Below, in pieces: positions 15,505 to 26,400 of a DNA stretch of 28,053 nucleotides. Source of the stretch: a virus; the IMG/VR virus record IMGVR_UViG_3300032242_001412, positions 1 to 28,053 of that record; one strand, given 5' to 3'. The translations under genes and the position numbers were made by a program. A model generated the notes under the pieces. It was not told where the DNA came from. It worked only from the letters and a program-made list of their open reading frames with translations, and did not search any database. Position 1 is the first letter of the stretch, and each line of letters opens with the position of its first letter.

Positions 15505-16589
15505 TGGCCTCTAAACCAATTTTACAAATTTATACTAGTGATCCAACTACAATTGGATCAACAGTTGTTCCTTATGTAATTACGGATCATAATCGTAGTT
15601 CCGCTCAAATTTCTTATGAAACTATTGAAAATTCTGCTCGTATGGCTAATGGTACGATGCGTAAATATGTTACTGCTAATAAGAAAAATATTGGGTTTTC
15701 TTGGACAGATGTTCCAGCCGCTGCTGGGTATCCTTTTACTTCTGATTCTAATTTAAGCGGAGCATTTTTAAAATCTTTTTATGAAGAAAATGTTTATAAT
15801 CCTGTATGGATTAAATTAACATATTCTGAAGAGGCTTGGCGTTTTTCCAACACTAATTCTGTTAATAGTATTAATTCAACTAATTTTAGTTTTAATCCTA
15901 CAGTTAGTAATGATCTTCCAAGCCCAAGGTCAATACCAGTTGCATCAGTTAATTTTACAGCAGTTGGTGGTACTTTTGGTAGTTATATACCAACTGGAAG
16001 TGCCGGTGTCAGTTCCATTGCGGTATATACTAAAATAGATCATGGTTTAACTTTAAGTACTACTCCAGAAATTTTTATAACAGGAGTTAATCAAATATTT
16101 AATGGAACATGGGTTCCATATACGTGTCATGATAATGTAATTGGATTTTTTTCTGGTTCAGGTGTGAATTCTGTTTTATCTTTTAATATAAATTCATATG
16201 TTCAAAATAATGAAACTGCTTTATTTAATGTTGATAGTAATAATTTTTTGCAACCGGGCGCAAGCATTACAATCCTTAATTCTAAAAATATTTTAGGAAG
16301 TCCAATTAATAATATGATTTGGTGTGTTACTGGCTCATATGGAAATAATATTATTACTGCTTCTACTAATTTTTCATATCAAACAGGTAAGGGTATATAT
16401 GGTAGTGCTTCAATTACCTCTACTCCGCTTTTTCAAAGATTAACAATAAATTCTGCTGGAGCATATATTGGAACTGCGGTTGTTTCTGATGTATTAAAAG
16501 TATTTATTACAGAATTTTCATATAATATTAAGAAAAGATATTCATTGACAGATATTGTTGATATGGATATTAAATTTACGGAGATTTAA
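15504..16589 (+). CDS. Distal tail protein / minor tail protein with an inserted domain
   Basis: This 361-residue protein directly follows the tape measure, the usual site of the distal tail protein that caps the tube and holds the hub. Residues 1-125 (MASKPILQIYTSD, YVITDHNRSSAQISYE, RMANGTMRKYVTANKKNIGF) and the end (FITEFSYNIKKRYSLTDIVD, MDIKFTEI) look like the split halves of actinophage-type distal tail proteins. Between them, about residues 130-320, lies extra beta-rich sequence. It includes a segment near 172-220 (DHGLTLSTTPEIFITGV) that resembles small domains in the hub and fibre of this phage. The ATG overlaps the tape measure stop (ATAATGG) and the stop overlaps the next ATG. Confidence 0.65.
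   Translation: MASKPILQIYTSDPTTIGSTVVPYVITDHNRSSAQISYETIENSARMANGTMRKYVTANKKNIGFSWTDVPAAAGYPFTSDSNLSGAFLKSFYEENVYNPVWIKLTYSEEAWRFSNTNSVNSINSTNFSFNPTVSNDLPSPRSIPVASVNFTAVGGTFGSYIPTGSAGVSSIAVYTKIDHGLTLSTTPEIFITGVNQIFNGTWVPYTCHDNVIGFFSGSGVNSVLSFNINSYVQNNETALFNVDSNNFLQPGASITILNSKNILGSPINNMIWCVTGSYGNNIITASTNFSYQTGKGIYGSASITSTPLFQRLTINSAGAYIGTAVVSDVLKVFITEFSYNIKKRYSLTDIVDMDIKFTEI
16020..16166 (+). repeat. Small beta domain, copy 1 (FCCH-like)
   Basis: Residues about 173-221 of the distal tail protein: DHGLTLSTTPEIFITGV, then NGTWVPYTCHDNVIGFFSG. The pattern of His-Gly, a short strand, an I-x-G turn, Asn-Gly-Thr and then a strand with Phe resembles the segments called FCCH-like in other phage proteins. 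It is the most divergent of three copies in the window. Confidence 0.4.
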
Positions 16590-19500
16590 TGCTCAAACTT
16601 GATGGTAATTCGGAGCAGGCTTTTGCTCAATTAAATGCTATTAATATGAATCCAGTAGTTTGGGCTGAATGGAATTATAATAGTTTAACAAAACCTTATG
16701 TTGTTACTTCTTCAGATGTAGGATCATATCAAAGTATTTCTAATGTTTTAAATAATCCAGATAGTTGGCAGGCACAATATAATCCTCAACCGGGATACCG
16801 AGTTGCAGGCGGCGGTCCAAATTTTGAAACTACTGGTCAACTAGATGCCATTGCCTTGTATAGTAAATCAAATTTAGAATATGAAAAATATTCTGCATTG
16901 TTTAGTCTTCGTTCTTCCGGTAATTATTTTAAAGCAGTTTTTTATGTCAAGGCTAATATGCCAAATGTTATTGGAAATCCTAGTGTAATAAATAATAGTT
17001 CAATAACTGCGGCATCTGTTGGTTCAACATCAATAAGTGCAAGAAATGTTTATTATAGAATTGTTCCAGTTTCTAAAAATGGTGTTAGGCCGTTATACGA
17101 TCCTAATGGTGCAGACATTAAAAAAGTTAGAAATAATACTAGTGCAAGCATTAAAATTACATGGCCTAAAGTTCCCGGCGCGGTAGCCTATGATATTTAT
17201 AGAAGTAATGGATATTCTGATGTATTACCGTGGATTACAACTATTAGTGATTTATCTTATGTTGATAATTTAAGTAATAATCCTACACAATATACTCCAA
17301 AAAACTTTGAAAATATGTCATTTTATTTTGGAGCAGCAGCAAGATTATTCAAAAATGGTAATTTTGTAGAATCAACACAATGTTTTACTAGATATGTTTC
17401 TGAAGAAACTGGAACATATACTTCAAAAAATAATTCTATTTATATTGATGGTGTTAAATATCAAAAAGTTGAATTATTTTTCGGATCAGATGATGATTTT
17501 GATGCTGTTAGATTTGATTTAGATTTTCATGGTTCATATAATTATTCAAGTATTTTAATTTCAAATTTTGAAGTATTTCCTATTGATTATTGGAATTTTT
17601 ATAATGTTGAATATTTTCCAATTGAATCTATATTTACTCCTCACCGTCCCGGCGAGGCATTATTACACCCATATTTGCCAGATTCAGATAAAGTTATTAA
17701 AAAATTTATGCAAAATACATTTATATATAAACCAGTTAATTTAGCATTTAATGCTGTTGATTATATAGATTCTGGAGTAAAACCTTTTACTCAAATTAGA
17801 AATTCTGTTTTTAATACTTATAAATATTATATTTCTGAAAACGCTCAAAATACTGATTATATAACTACTATTAGAGCGCAATATCATAACTATTTAGATG
17901 TTAATAAAATTGTTATTAAAAATGCAAATGGGGGAGCAATAGTTCATACAGCAAATGGATTAAGCAATAATATGGAGAATGTTGGCGGAGAGATAACCCT
18001 TCTTGGACCAAATAATACTATATTGACGACAATACCATTTTTCCCCGGCGATTATGATCCTCATGGAATTTTAACTCTTTATTATGATGGACTTACTTGG
18101 TCAACATCAAGGGGGGGCTGGAGTCCACCTAAATTAACTGATTCTGGTATTTTACAAAATGTAACTTCTAGTGTTACTGGAATAATTTATTATGCTACTA
18201 CTCCTCAAAAACTTAAAGAAAGTTACGATAGATCACATATAATTGAAATGTCTTTACGTCTAGAAATTGATTTAAGTGATATTACAATTGGTATAAAATG
18301 TGACAAAACAATAGATGATTCTGATTCTGTTGCTGGGTTCCCATTTGGATTTATTAATTCAAATAAGGGATCTGTAAATATTCATAATATTCCTGTTTAT
18401 AAAAATACTTTTGCTCATACTATTTTTGATCATATTTCAGATTCTGCAACTTTTTCAGATTTATTAAGGGAAGGTACAAAATTTACTGTTGGATTAACAT
18501 CGCCAAATCTTAGTTTTACAGAATCATTTATTCCATTTATGACAATGTTTTCTGATTCATGGGAAGTCCAAGATCTTAATTCTTTAACCGTAAACCTTTT
18601 TGACGCTTCTGAAACCTATTTAAAATCAATGGAAGCGCCTCCCTACTTATCTTGGAATGAAGATATTTTTCTTACAATAACAAATATTTTAAATGTGTCT
18701 GGATTTACAGATTATGATTATGATGGATTGTTAGAAATTTTAAAAAGAAAACAAAAATCAATTGTTGCTTTTTGGTGTGACAGAAATAAAACGTTATTTG
18801 ATGTTTTAAAAGAATTTTTTGTAGCAAATCAAATTGGAGCGGCATTTGATGAATATGGCGTTTTAAGATTTTATGATTTAGATTATTACATATATGAATA
18901 TACAAATTCATCTTTTAACCCTGATTTTATTGTTACTGATATTCCACAAATTTTTACAAATAAAGATAAATTAATAATTAATTATGAAGCAAATTTAGAA
19001 AAAGATTCTTATTCTGCACAAATGGAAAAGAAAATTGGTAAAGTAACAATTGACTATAAACAACCATCAAGAATTTTTACTCCTGATTCTACTCATATGA
19101 AAGAAAGTCCTTGGGGTAGAAGAGGATTAACTAAAAGACCTGTATATGTTGAAACTAATGATTCAACTTTAATAAAAAGTTGGACAAGTAAATCCGTGCT
19201 TGCCAAAGATAGAATTATGTATATTGATCCATATTTAATGACGGGAGAAAAAGTAGCGAACACTATTGGTGGATGGTCTGGGTATGCTTTTATGCAAGGT
19301 GAATTAATTTCTTGGAATGGTTTAGAATATAATTTTACTTACAATCTTCCGGCACAAGCAAATACTTTTACTAATACTAAAAATGTCACTATAACTGGAA
19401 GTTCCGCAACTAATTATTCTATAATTTTTAATACAGATGGACACCCATTTATTACTGGACAAAGAGTCAAATTACAAGGTTTGCCAACAACCAATCATTT

Positions 19501-21376
19501 GGATGAATTAAATTACACTAGTTCTGCCAATAACTATTATGCTATTGATAGTGTTCAAAATAGTTCTAGCGTAACAATCATTTATGAAAATAATTCTTCC
19601 AGCATAGCCGCAGGAAATATATCATTATCTAGTGGTTCAATAGTATGTGACGAAATAATTATTCCTTCTACTGCCAAAATGTCTTTAAATCAAGAAGAAC
19701 TTGACGCACAAATTAATGATATTATTGCTTCTAATCCTAATATTATTGGTGTGGAATTCAGTCCAACAGGTAAAGTTGGGGGGCTTCAAAGAGGTTTAAA
19801 GAATACTTCTATTAGAGATCATATTCTTTATGATGATACAACTTTAACTAGGTTGGGTAATTTAGATGGCTGGCAGACATCTTCTACAAGTTTTTATTTT
19901 TCTAAATTAGATAACAATGGATTGCGGTCATTTGATGGATCAAAAGAAAAATCTAGCATTATGTTTCGTAATAATACTTGCGAATTTGTTGTTCAAAAAA
20001 ATCAAAAATCTAATAAAGAAGCATTAGCAATTTCTCCAAAAAATATTACTTCAACTAAATATGCTCAAGTACCAACATCTGCATCAAGTTTTAACGAATT
20101 TAGTGCTGTTTTTCAAATTCCTGATAGTAGAAAAGCAATAATTTCTGAAGATGAAGAAACTATTGAAGTTGGTATTCATATTTATATGGGGGCACATGAT
20201 AAATTATTAATTGGCATGAGAAATAATCATAAAAATCATACAAATAAAGTATTTTTAGCATTTTCTAATTATTCTGATTACTATGATGTAGAGTTTAAAA
20301 GTTCAAATATGAAATTAATACCTAATGTTTTTGATGGAAGAAAACATAGGATATGTGTAACCACTGATTGGATACAGACTATTTGGATATATATAGATGA
20401 AAAATATTATGACAAAATTGTTTTAAATAAAAAATTAATAAAAAACAATGCTAACTACTGGGGTTTTTATGCAGAAAATCTTATTAAAAAAAGTACTGGC
20501 AGTGATGATACTCATAAAACAATATATGTTGATTTGCATGAATTATATGCTGTTAATTATAATAAAGCGCCATATAATCATAGCAGCACAACATTGGGAG
20601 AAGTAAATAACTATAGACATCATTGGTTAAATCCGCACTTTTTAAATAATCTTCTTAAAAATGAAAAAAATGCTGAACCAGATTATTATTTTTGGGGAGA
20701 TAATCTTTTAACTGGAGTAAAAATATATGATAAAGTTGAATTTTCTACATCTCCAGTTTTAGAACCGACTATTGAAATAGATGAATCATTTGGGTATACT
20801 CCAGAGAAAGTAGCACTTGGAGAAAGCCAGTATCATAAAACTACAATAAAAGATTTAAGTTATTCAAAAATTTTTACATCTCCATTTAATTTTTCTACAA
20901 TATTAGTTAATAATACTAGTGCTGGAGAAGCCATATGGATTGGAAAAAATGATTCTACTCTCAATGGTTCGACAGTAACTCCATTTACTATAAATGCTAA
21001 TACTTTCAAATTAACTGATTCTCATACATTTACAAAAACAATTAATCATTCAGAAATATCAAATTCAATAACATTAACAACATTATGGATACAAAATACT
21101 AGAGAAGCAGAAGAATTAATTAGACAAGTTGAATTAATGGCAGATTCATTTTCTGCACAAATAAGCGTTACAATTTTTGGAAATCCATTAATTCAAATAG
21201 GAGATATTTGTCAACTTATATATACTCCAAAGAAAATAGGCTATGATCCAGAAAATTCTCAAGCAAAGAAAATATACTGTATAGTCAAAAGTGTTAGTCA
21301 AGATTTTTCAGGTGGTTTAAAAACAAGTCTTTCATTACGTCCTTTATTAAAAACTAATTCCACCTCTTTGGTTTAA
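16589..21376 (+). CDS. Baseplate hub / tail tip protein with added binding domains
   Basis: This 1595-residue protein is probably the tip hub that closes the tail and carries receptor-binding parts. Residues 137-226 look like a fibronectin III domain (NVYYRIVPVSKNG, then IKITWPKVPGAVAYDIYRS). About 240-335 is a beta-sandwich ending in NFEVFPIDYW. About 650-830 has the hub core pattern: SLTVNLFDAS, ITNILNVSGFTDYDYD, LFDVLKEFFVANQIGAAF, DEYGVLRFYD. About 940-1004 is a small FCCH-like domain. About 1165-1330 resembles a concanavalin/laminin-G lectin (KHRICVTTDWIQTIWIYIDE). About 1505-1590 returns to a hub-type end (FGNPLIQIGDICQLIY, VKSVSQDFSGGLKTSLSLRP). It is much longer than simple hubs because of these insertions. 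The ATG overlaps the previous stop. Confidence 0.6.
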   Translation: MLKLDGNSEQAFAQLNAINMNPVVWAEWNYNSLTKPYVVTSSDVGSYQSISNVLNNPDSWQAQYNPQPGYRVAGGGPNFETTGQLDAIALYSKSNLEYEKYSALFSLRSSGNYFKAVFYVKANMPNVIGNPSVINNSSITAASVGSTSISARNVYYRIVPVSKNGVRPLYDPNGADIKKVRNNTSASIKITWPKVPGAVAYDIYRSNGYSDVLPWITTISDLSYVDNLSNNPTQYTPKNFENMSFYFGAAARLFKNGNFVESTQCFTRYVSEETGTYTSKNNSIYIDGVKYQKVELFFGSDDDFDAVRFDLDFHGSYNYSSILISNFEVFPIDYWNFYNVEYFPIESIFTPHRPGEALLHPYLPDSDKVIKKFMQNTFIYKPVNLAFNAVDYIDSGVKPFTQIRNSVFNTYKYYISENAQNTDYITTIRAQYHNYLDVNKIVIKNANGGAIVHTANGLSNNMENVGGEITLLGPNNTILTTIPFFPGDYDPHGILTLYYDGLTWSTSRGGWSPPKLTDSGILQNVTSSVTGIIYYATTPQKLKESYDRSHIIEMSLRLEIDLSDITIGIKCDKTIDDSDSVAGFPFGFINSNKGSVNIHNIPVYKNTFAHTIFDHISDSATFSDLLREGTKFTVGLTSPNLSFTESFIPFMTMFSDSWEVQDLNSLTVNLFDASETYLKSMEAPPYLSWNEDIFLTITNILNVSGFTDYDYDGLLEILKRKQKSIVAFWCDRNKTLFDVLKEFFVANQIGAAFDEYGVLRFYDLDYYIYEYTNSSFNPDFIVTDIPQIFTNKDKLIINYEANLEKDSYSAQMEKKIGKVTIDYKQPSRIFTPDSTHMKESPWGRRGLTKRPVYVETNDSTLIKSWTSKSVLAKDRIMYIDPYLMTGEKVANTIGGWSGYAFMQGELISWNGLEYNFTYNLPAQANTFTNTKNVTITGSSATNYSIIFNTDGHPFITGQRVKLQGLPTTNHLDELNYTSSANNYYAIDSVQNSSSVTIIYENNSSSIAAGNISLSSGSIVCDEIIIPSTAKMSLNQEELDAQINDIIASNPNIIGVEFSPTGKVGGLQRGLKNTSIRDHILYDDTTLTRLGNLDGWQTSSTSFYFSKLDNNGLRSFDGSKEKSSIMFRNNTCEFVVQKNQKSNKEALAISPKNITSTKYAQVPTSASSFNEFSAVFQIPDSRKAIISEDEETIEVGIHIYMGAHDKLLIGMRNNHKNHTNKVFLAFSNYSDYYDVEFKSSNMKLIPNVFDGRKHRICVTTDWIQTIWIYIDEKYYDKIVLNKKLIKNNANYWGFYAENLIKKSTGSDDTHKTIYVDLHELYAVNYNKAPYNHSSTTLGEVNNYRHHWLNPHFLNNLLKNEKNAEPDYYFWGDNLLTGVKIYDKVEFSTSPVLEPTIEIDESFGYTPEKVALGESQYHKTTIKDLSYSKIFTSPFNFSTILVNNTSAGEAIWIGKNDSTLNGSTVTPFTINANTFKLTDSHTFTKTINHSEISNSITLTTLWIQNTREAEELIRQVELMADSFSAQISVTIFGNPLIQIGDICQLIYTPKKIGYDPENSQAKKIYCIVKSVSQDFSGGLKTSLSLRPLLKTNSTSLV
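19406..19600 (+). repeat. Small beta domain, copy 2 (FCCH-like)
   Basis: Residues about 940-1004 of the hub protein: NTDGHPFITGQRVKLQGLP, then LNYTSSANNYYAID and SSSVTIIYEN. It is clearly related to copy 3 in the tail fibre. Confidence 0.6.
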
Positions 21377-21418
21377 TTTAGTATTTTTGATATTATTGTT
21401 TAATATAGGAGATTTTTT

Positions 21419-22087
21419 ATGGGAAAACCAAAACATAGCGGTAAGCCTGAACTTAGGACTACACATGTCGATAATAATACGGTTGAAATAACTAAAGATG
21501 ATCACCGTAATAATGATGATTTTCTAAAAAAACATCCACATGTAAAAGTTGTCGAAAAAAATTCTTCAAAAAAAATACAAAAAGCACATAGGCATGGTCC
21601 GGTAAGCAAACATCATGCAAGCACAAAAACAAAAAAACATTCATCTGGAACAAGTGTTTCGCATCATAAACCTAAAAAACCGGGACAGACTAAAGATATT
21701 TCCGTTAACGATGAAGATGAAAATTTATTAGATAACCCAGACTTACAAGATCCAGATAATTTGCAAGATAGAGAAGAAGAAAGTGAACGAGGAGAATATT
21801 TGCATCACGAAGTTGCATCAGAAGAACATGATCCAATGGCTGATCTAGAAAATTATGATGATAATACTAAAACTAGATATAAGCATGATGCTGGCCCATC
21901 AAATCATACTGAATTGGGAATTGATTTGCCCACAGACATGTCTATTGATCCAAATTCTTTCTTACCAATATTAGATTCAAGCGCAGGGACAACAACATTT
22001 AAAGCAAGTCTTATATTTAATCAAGATCCAGAAAAAATAATTAACTACGACGATTTTGATGTTATTATTTCACAGGTGACTACATAA
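21419..22087 (+). CDS. His/Lys-rich protein of unknown function in the tail tip cluster
   Basis: I do not recognise this 222-residue protein. The first 95 residues are very basic and His-rich (KKHPHVKVVEKN, KAHRHGPVSKHHAS, VSHHKPKKPG). Residues 96-150 are strongly acidic (DEDENLLDNPDLQDPDN, REEESERGEY). The last 70 (SFLPILDSSAG, TFKASLIFNQDPEKI, DVIISQVTT) look like a small folded beta domain. There is no signal peptide or membrane segment. It follows a 42-base gap with a good ribosome site (AGGAGA, 21407-21412, 6 bases from ATG), and its stop overlaps the next ATG. A virion or assembly role is inferred from position only. The charged N-terminal part is low-complexity and may be disordered. 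Confidence 0.6.
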   Translation: MGKPKHSGKPELRTTHVDNNTVEITKDDHRNNDDFLKKHPHVKVVEKNSSKKIQKAHRHGPVSKHHASTKTKKHSSGTSVSHHKPKKPGQTKDISVNDEDENLLDNPDLQDPDNLQDREEESERGEYLHHEVASEEHDPMADLENYDDNTKTRYKHDAGPSNHTELGIDLPTDMSIDPNSFLPILDSSAGTTTFKASLIFNQDPEKIINYDDFDVIISQVTT

Positions 22088-23463
22088 TGATAAAAGGATT
22101 CTATAGAGTAACATCAAATGGTGAGTTTGTTGCCGAATATGAAAATATGATTACTTCTAATGGGTTGCAAGCCATTAATGAATTTTTATGTGGAATGATA
22201 CCGGATTGGGCGGGATCTATAGCAATTGGAAGTTTAAATTCTAATCCAACAACTTCTAGTACACAATTTTTAGATTATGAATATTTAAGATATCCAACAA
22301 CATTAAAAGGATACGTTAGTTCATCGGCAATAAATAAAATTTCTTTAAAAACATCTCTTGACCCATCATTAACATTTCAAGCATATGAACTTGGAATTTT
22401 TCCAAATAGGGTTACAAGCAGTCGCATAGATCATGCTGAAATTTCTAATTTTTCTGGAATATCAAACGGTAGTAGTACTTGGTCGGTAGGTATTAATACA
22501 GATAATTTAATATTAAATCCCAGTTTTGAAACTGGTACTACTGCTAGTTGGACGTTTAATGGTGGATTAAATGTTTCAATAGTAACTTCATCAGCATATT
22601 CTGGAACATATGCTATGCAATTGCAAAAAAATAGTAATGTTTCCTCATTTGTTCAAAATATATATTGGGCACAACCTGCATTATTTAATTTAATTGGTGG
22701 AGTTTCTTATACTTTCAGTTTCTATGCAAAACGTGTTAGCGGAACAAATCCTATGCCCATAGATTTTTCATTGTTTAGTTTAGGTGCTGGAGGTGGATAT
22801 GTTGCAAATGGAGCAAATCTTACTAATGATTGGCAAAAAATTTCTATAACTCTTCCCGGCACATCAGTAGTCACTGGAACTGGAGTTGCTTATATTAATA
22901 TGAGTGGAGCGGTTCTTGGAGATACAGTATTAATTGATTCAGTAATGTTACAAGGACCATCTAGTCCAGCAATAACTGCTTCAGGAGCAAGATCTGATTC
23001 ATTAACAGTACAATTACCTGCTGGACAAACTGTTACCTCACCAATTTCTATGGGAACAGGGGCATATAATTTAAATGATAGAATAGATATTCTATATTAC
23101 ACTGCATTACCAATAACTTCAGTTTCAACTTTAACTGTTAATCTTATTGATGATTCTGCTAGTGCAAATAAATGGACGGCAGTAGCAAATATTGCTCCTA
23201 CCGCTAGTGGAATATATACTACTAGTCGTTTATTTTTTACTTCTGCTCCACCAGATGCATTTACAAATAATTTATCATCTTGTCAAGTAAAATTTGAAGG
23301 TAGTGGAACTATTTTGCTGGATCATATGAAAATGTCTACTGGCGAAACAAAAAATATAGATTCAATATTAACTAGTAGAATATATTCATCAAACTCATCT
23401 CCATTAATTACAAAAGCATATGGTCAACCAATGGAAATTGAATATTATATTCAGGTGACATGA
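22087..23463 (+). CDS. Receptor-binding-type minor tail protein with carbohydrate-binding-like domains
   Basis: This 458-residue protein is likely part of the tail tip that binds the cell surface. Residues 1-135 carry the attachment-type opening common in phage tail fibres: YENMITSNGLQAINEFL, then SIAIGSLNSNPTT and LRYPTTLKGYV. Residues 140-287 resemble a carbohydrate-binding beta-sandwich (NLILNPSFETGTTASWTF, SAYSGTYAMQLQ, NDWQKISITLPG, DTVLIDSVMLQG). Residues 297-440 look like a second, diverged sandwich that ends with ILLDHMKMSTGE. The ribosome site AGGTGA (22073-22078) lies inside the last codons of the preceding gene, and ATG overlaps its stop. The sugar-binding role is inferred from fold pattern, with no ligand evidence. 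Confidence 0.6.
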   Translation: MIKGFYRVTSNGEFVAEYENMITSNGLQAINEFLCGMIPDWAGSIAIGSLNSNPTTSSTQFLDYEYLRYPTTLKGYVSSSAINKISLKTSLDPSLTFQAYELGIFPNRVTSSRIDHAEISNFSGISNGSSTWSVGINTDNLILNPSFETGTTASWTFNGGLNVSIVTSSAYSGTYAMQLQKNSNVSSFVQNIYWAQPALFNLIGGVSYTFSFYAKRVSGTNPMPIDFSLFSLGAGGGYVANGANLTNDWQKISITLPGTSVVTGTGVAYINMSGAVLGDTVLIDSVMLQGPSSPAITASGARSDSLTVQLPAGQTVTSPISMGTGAYNLNDRIDILYYTALPITSVSTLTVNLIDDSASANKWTAVANIAPTASGIYTTSRLFFTSAPPDAFTNNLSSCQVKFEGSGTILLDHMKMSTGETKNIDSILTSRIYSSNSSPLITKAYGQPMEIEYYIQVT

Positions 23464-26400
23464 TGGCTGATAATAAAGATTTAGATAAATTAATACCGGG
23501 TGCTAAATACAATGTCAAAATTGTTCCAAAAAATCTTTCAGATGTTGATGCACATGAAGTTTCATCTTTTAATTATCAATTTGTAGTTCCCAATGATTGG
23601 CCGGTAGGATCAGGATCTCCAATTCCAAGTAACCAAACTGGAAAAAATACTTACACTGGTCCCGGCGGTACATATTCATCTAGCAATATGTTTATAAATA
23701 AAGATGGAATATTTGCTTATAAATCAGGTTCTGCAATATTAGATGTAAATCGAACTGTATGGATAGATGCCAATACTGGTAATGCATATTTTAGTGGATC
23801 AATTGTTGCTACTTCTGGTTCAATTGGTGGATTCACTATTGTTTCAGATAATTTATATGGATATATTAATGGAAAATATTCTGGTATCAGACCATCTTCT
23901 TTTCCATTTTATTCTGGAGCAAATAACACATTTGGCGACGGTGCAAAATTTAGTGTAGATACTTACGGTAATTTATATGCTCAGTCTGCATCATTTGCTG
24001 GAACTCTTACTGCACCAACAATTATTACTGGTTCTATTACGGCTAATGCTGCATCTTTTGGTTTTTCTAGCAATAGTCAACTTGTTGGTGGTGCCATATA
24101 TGTTCCTAATACAAGTAGTCCAAAATTTACTGTTGATTCTGCTGGTAATTTAGTTGCTCAGTCTGCTTCTATAACTGGACAAATAGTTGCACAATCAGGA
24201 ACTATCGGTGGATATACAATTCGTGCCACAGATTTATATGGAGGTACGGGTACAAGTTTTGTAGGTTTATCTGCATCAGGGACTTATTCAATTTTTTCTG
24301 GAGCAACTAATTCTACAGGATCAGGAGCAAAATTTAGTGTAACTCCTGCGGGAGATTTATATGCTCAATCTGCCTCTATTATTGGAGGAATAACAGCAAA
24401 TTCTGGATATATTGGAGGAACCGGCGGTTGGAAAATATCAACTGGTTATATAACATCAGGTGCCGGATCAGGATCAATTACGCTAGATGGTGCTAATAAT
24501 AAAATATATATAGGTTCAGGATCATACAACAATCCTAATACTTCATTCTATGTAGATGGTGCGGGACAATTTAGTTTAGGAAACAAACTAACCTTTGATA
24601 CTTCTGGAAATCTTTCAATTTCAGGATCAATAACTGCTAGTTCAGGAACAATAGCAGGATGGTCAGTATCTGGTCAAGAAATATCTAAAAATTCAACTAA
24701 TGGAACTCATATAGCATTAAACTCTGGTCCAATAAATCCTAAAATATATATTGGGCAAGGTAATCATGCATCTCAAGATACTGGATTTTATGTAGATTCA
24801 ACTGGAAGATTTTCATTAAGCAATCAATTATATTTTATTCCTGATAATGGTACTGCTCAAAGTTCTAGTACTGTTGCATCAACAAATATAAATTCATATC
24901 AAATTACTACAACAATAGATAATAGTTCAGGTTCAGTTCTTTATAAAGGAATATTGGCAATGGGGACGGATCTTGATGTTGATACTTATGCAGCAAGTGT
25001 TACTAATACAAATCCGGCCATTGTTGTTTTAAATAAATATCCTTTAAATACTAACGTTTCATCTTCTATTACTTTTAAAGCAGATAATTTTTCACAATTA
25101 ACAGTTACTGGAAAAATTAAAGGTGCAGTAGAATCTGTAACACCAATTCAATCTCCAAAATTATTTTCAACTATAACTAGTGCATCTGTTGGAGCCGATG
25201 GATCAGTAGTTATATTTAATACAACTGGTCATTCTTTTATATCTGGTGAACATTTAATTTTACAAGGATTATCAGCATCTGGTAATCTTTCTAATTTAAA
25301 TTATTCTGCTTCTTCTGGAAATAGTTATTCTATTATTTCAGCATCAAACAGTTCTAGTTTTTCAATTTCAATTCCCACATCTGCTAGTTTAATTGCTGGT
25401 AATTATACTCCCATATCTGGTTCTGTAAGTATTCAAGAATTAACAATGGGTCTACATCCATCTGAAGGATATGTTGGTACACCACCAACTTATGTTGACC
25501 GCGAATCTTGGTATCATGATGCCGGAATTGGTGTAAGACTTGATAAATATAATTGGTGGTTTACTAATAATCAATTCCGCGTCGGTACAGATGAAACTTC
25601 ATTCAAATGGGATGGGTCAAAATTTAAAGTTAAGGGCGGCGGTTTATACACTCTTGAAATGAGTGTTGGATCATCAGATACTAATAATTATTTTGCTATT
25701 TATAATTCTAATATTACAACATTAGGCTATGGAGATACTTATAGTGATACTTATTATGATAAAACTAATTTACCATTCTTTAATAATATAGACACACCAT
25801 TCTATGTAGATGCTACTGGAAAATTTAGTTTAGGTAATCAATTAACATGGAATCCTTCTACTTCTACATTAGCAGTTAAAGGAACAATTAATGGTCAATT
25901 TGTAGGTTTTGGTGGTCCAAATAGTGGTTCTACTAATGTTGCTTTAGGTGGAGATAGTCCATTATTTAATAATAATGGTGGTATATATAATATTGCAATT
26001 GGATCATCTGCTTTATATTCTAATATTCGTGGTATGCATAATATTGCACTTGGATATCAATCATTATTTTCAAATACCAATAATAATGGTGAATATAATA
26101 CAGCAATAGGCTATCAATCATTATTTAATAACACTAATGGTCAATATAATACAGCAATAGGATTTTGGTCATTATTGAATAATATTTCTGGCACATATAA
26201 TGTTGCCCTAGGTGCTCAAACATTACAATATAATACTACTGGTAATGCCAATGTTGCTATTGGAGAACAATCATTATTTAATAACACTACTGGGTATGGC
26301 AATATTGGTTTAGGGGTAGGAACTTTACGAGATAGTGCTTCGGGAGATTCTAGTATTGCTATAGGAAATAATGCAATAGGTAAAAATCTTATTTCTCGGT

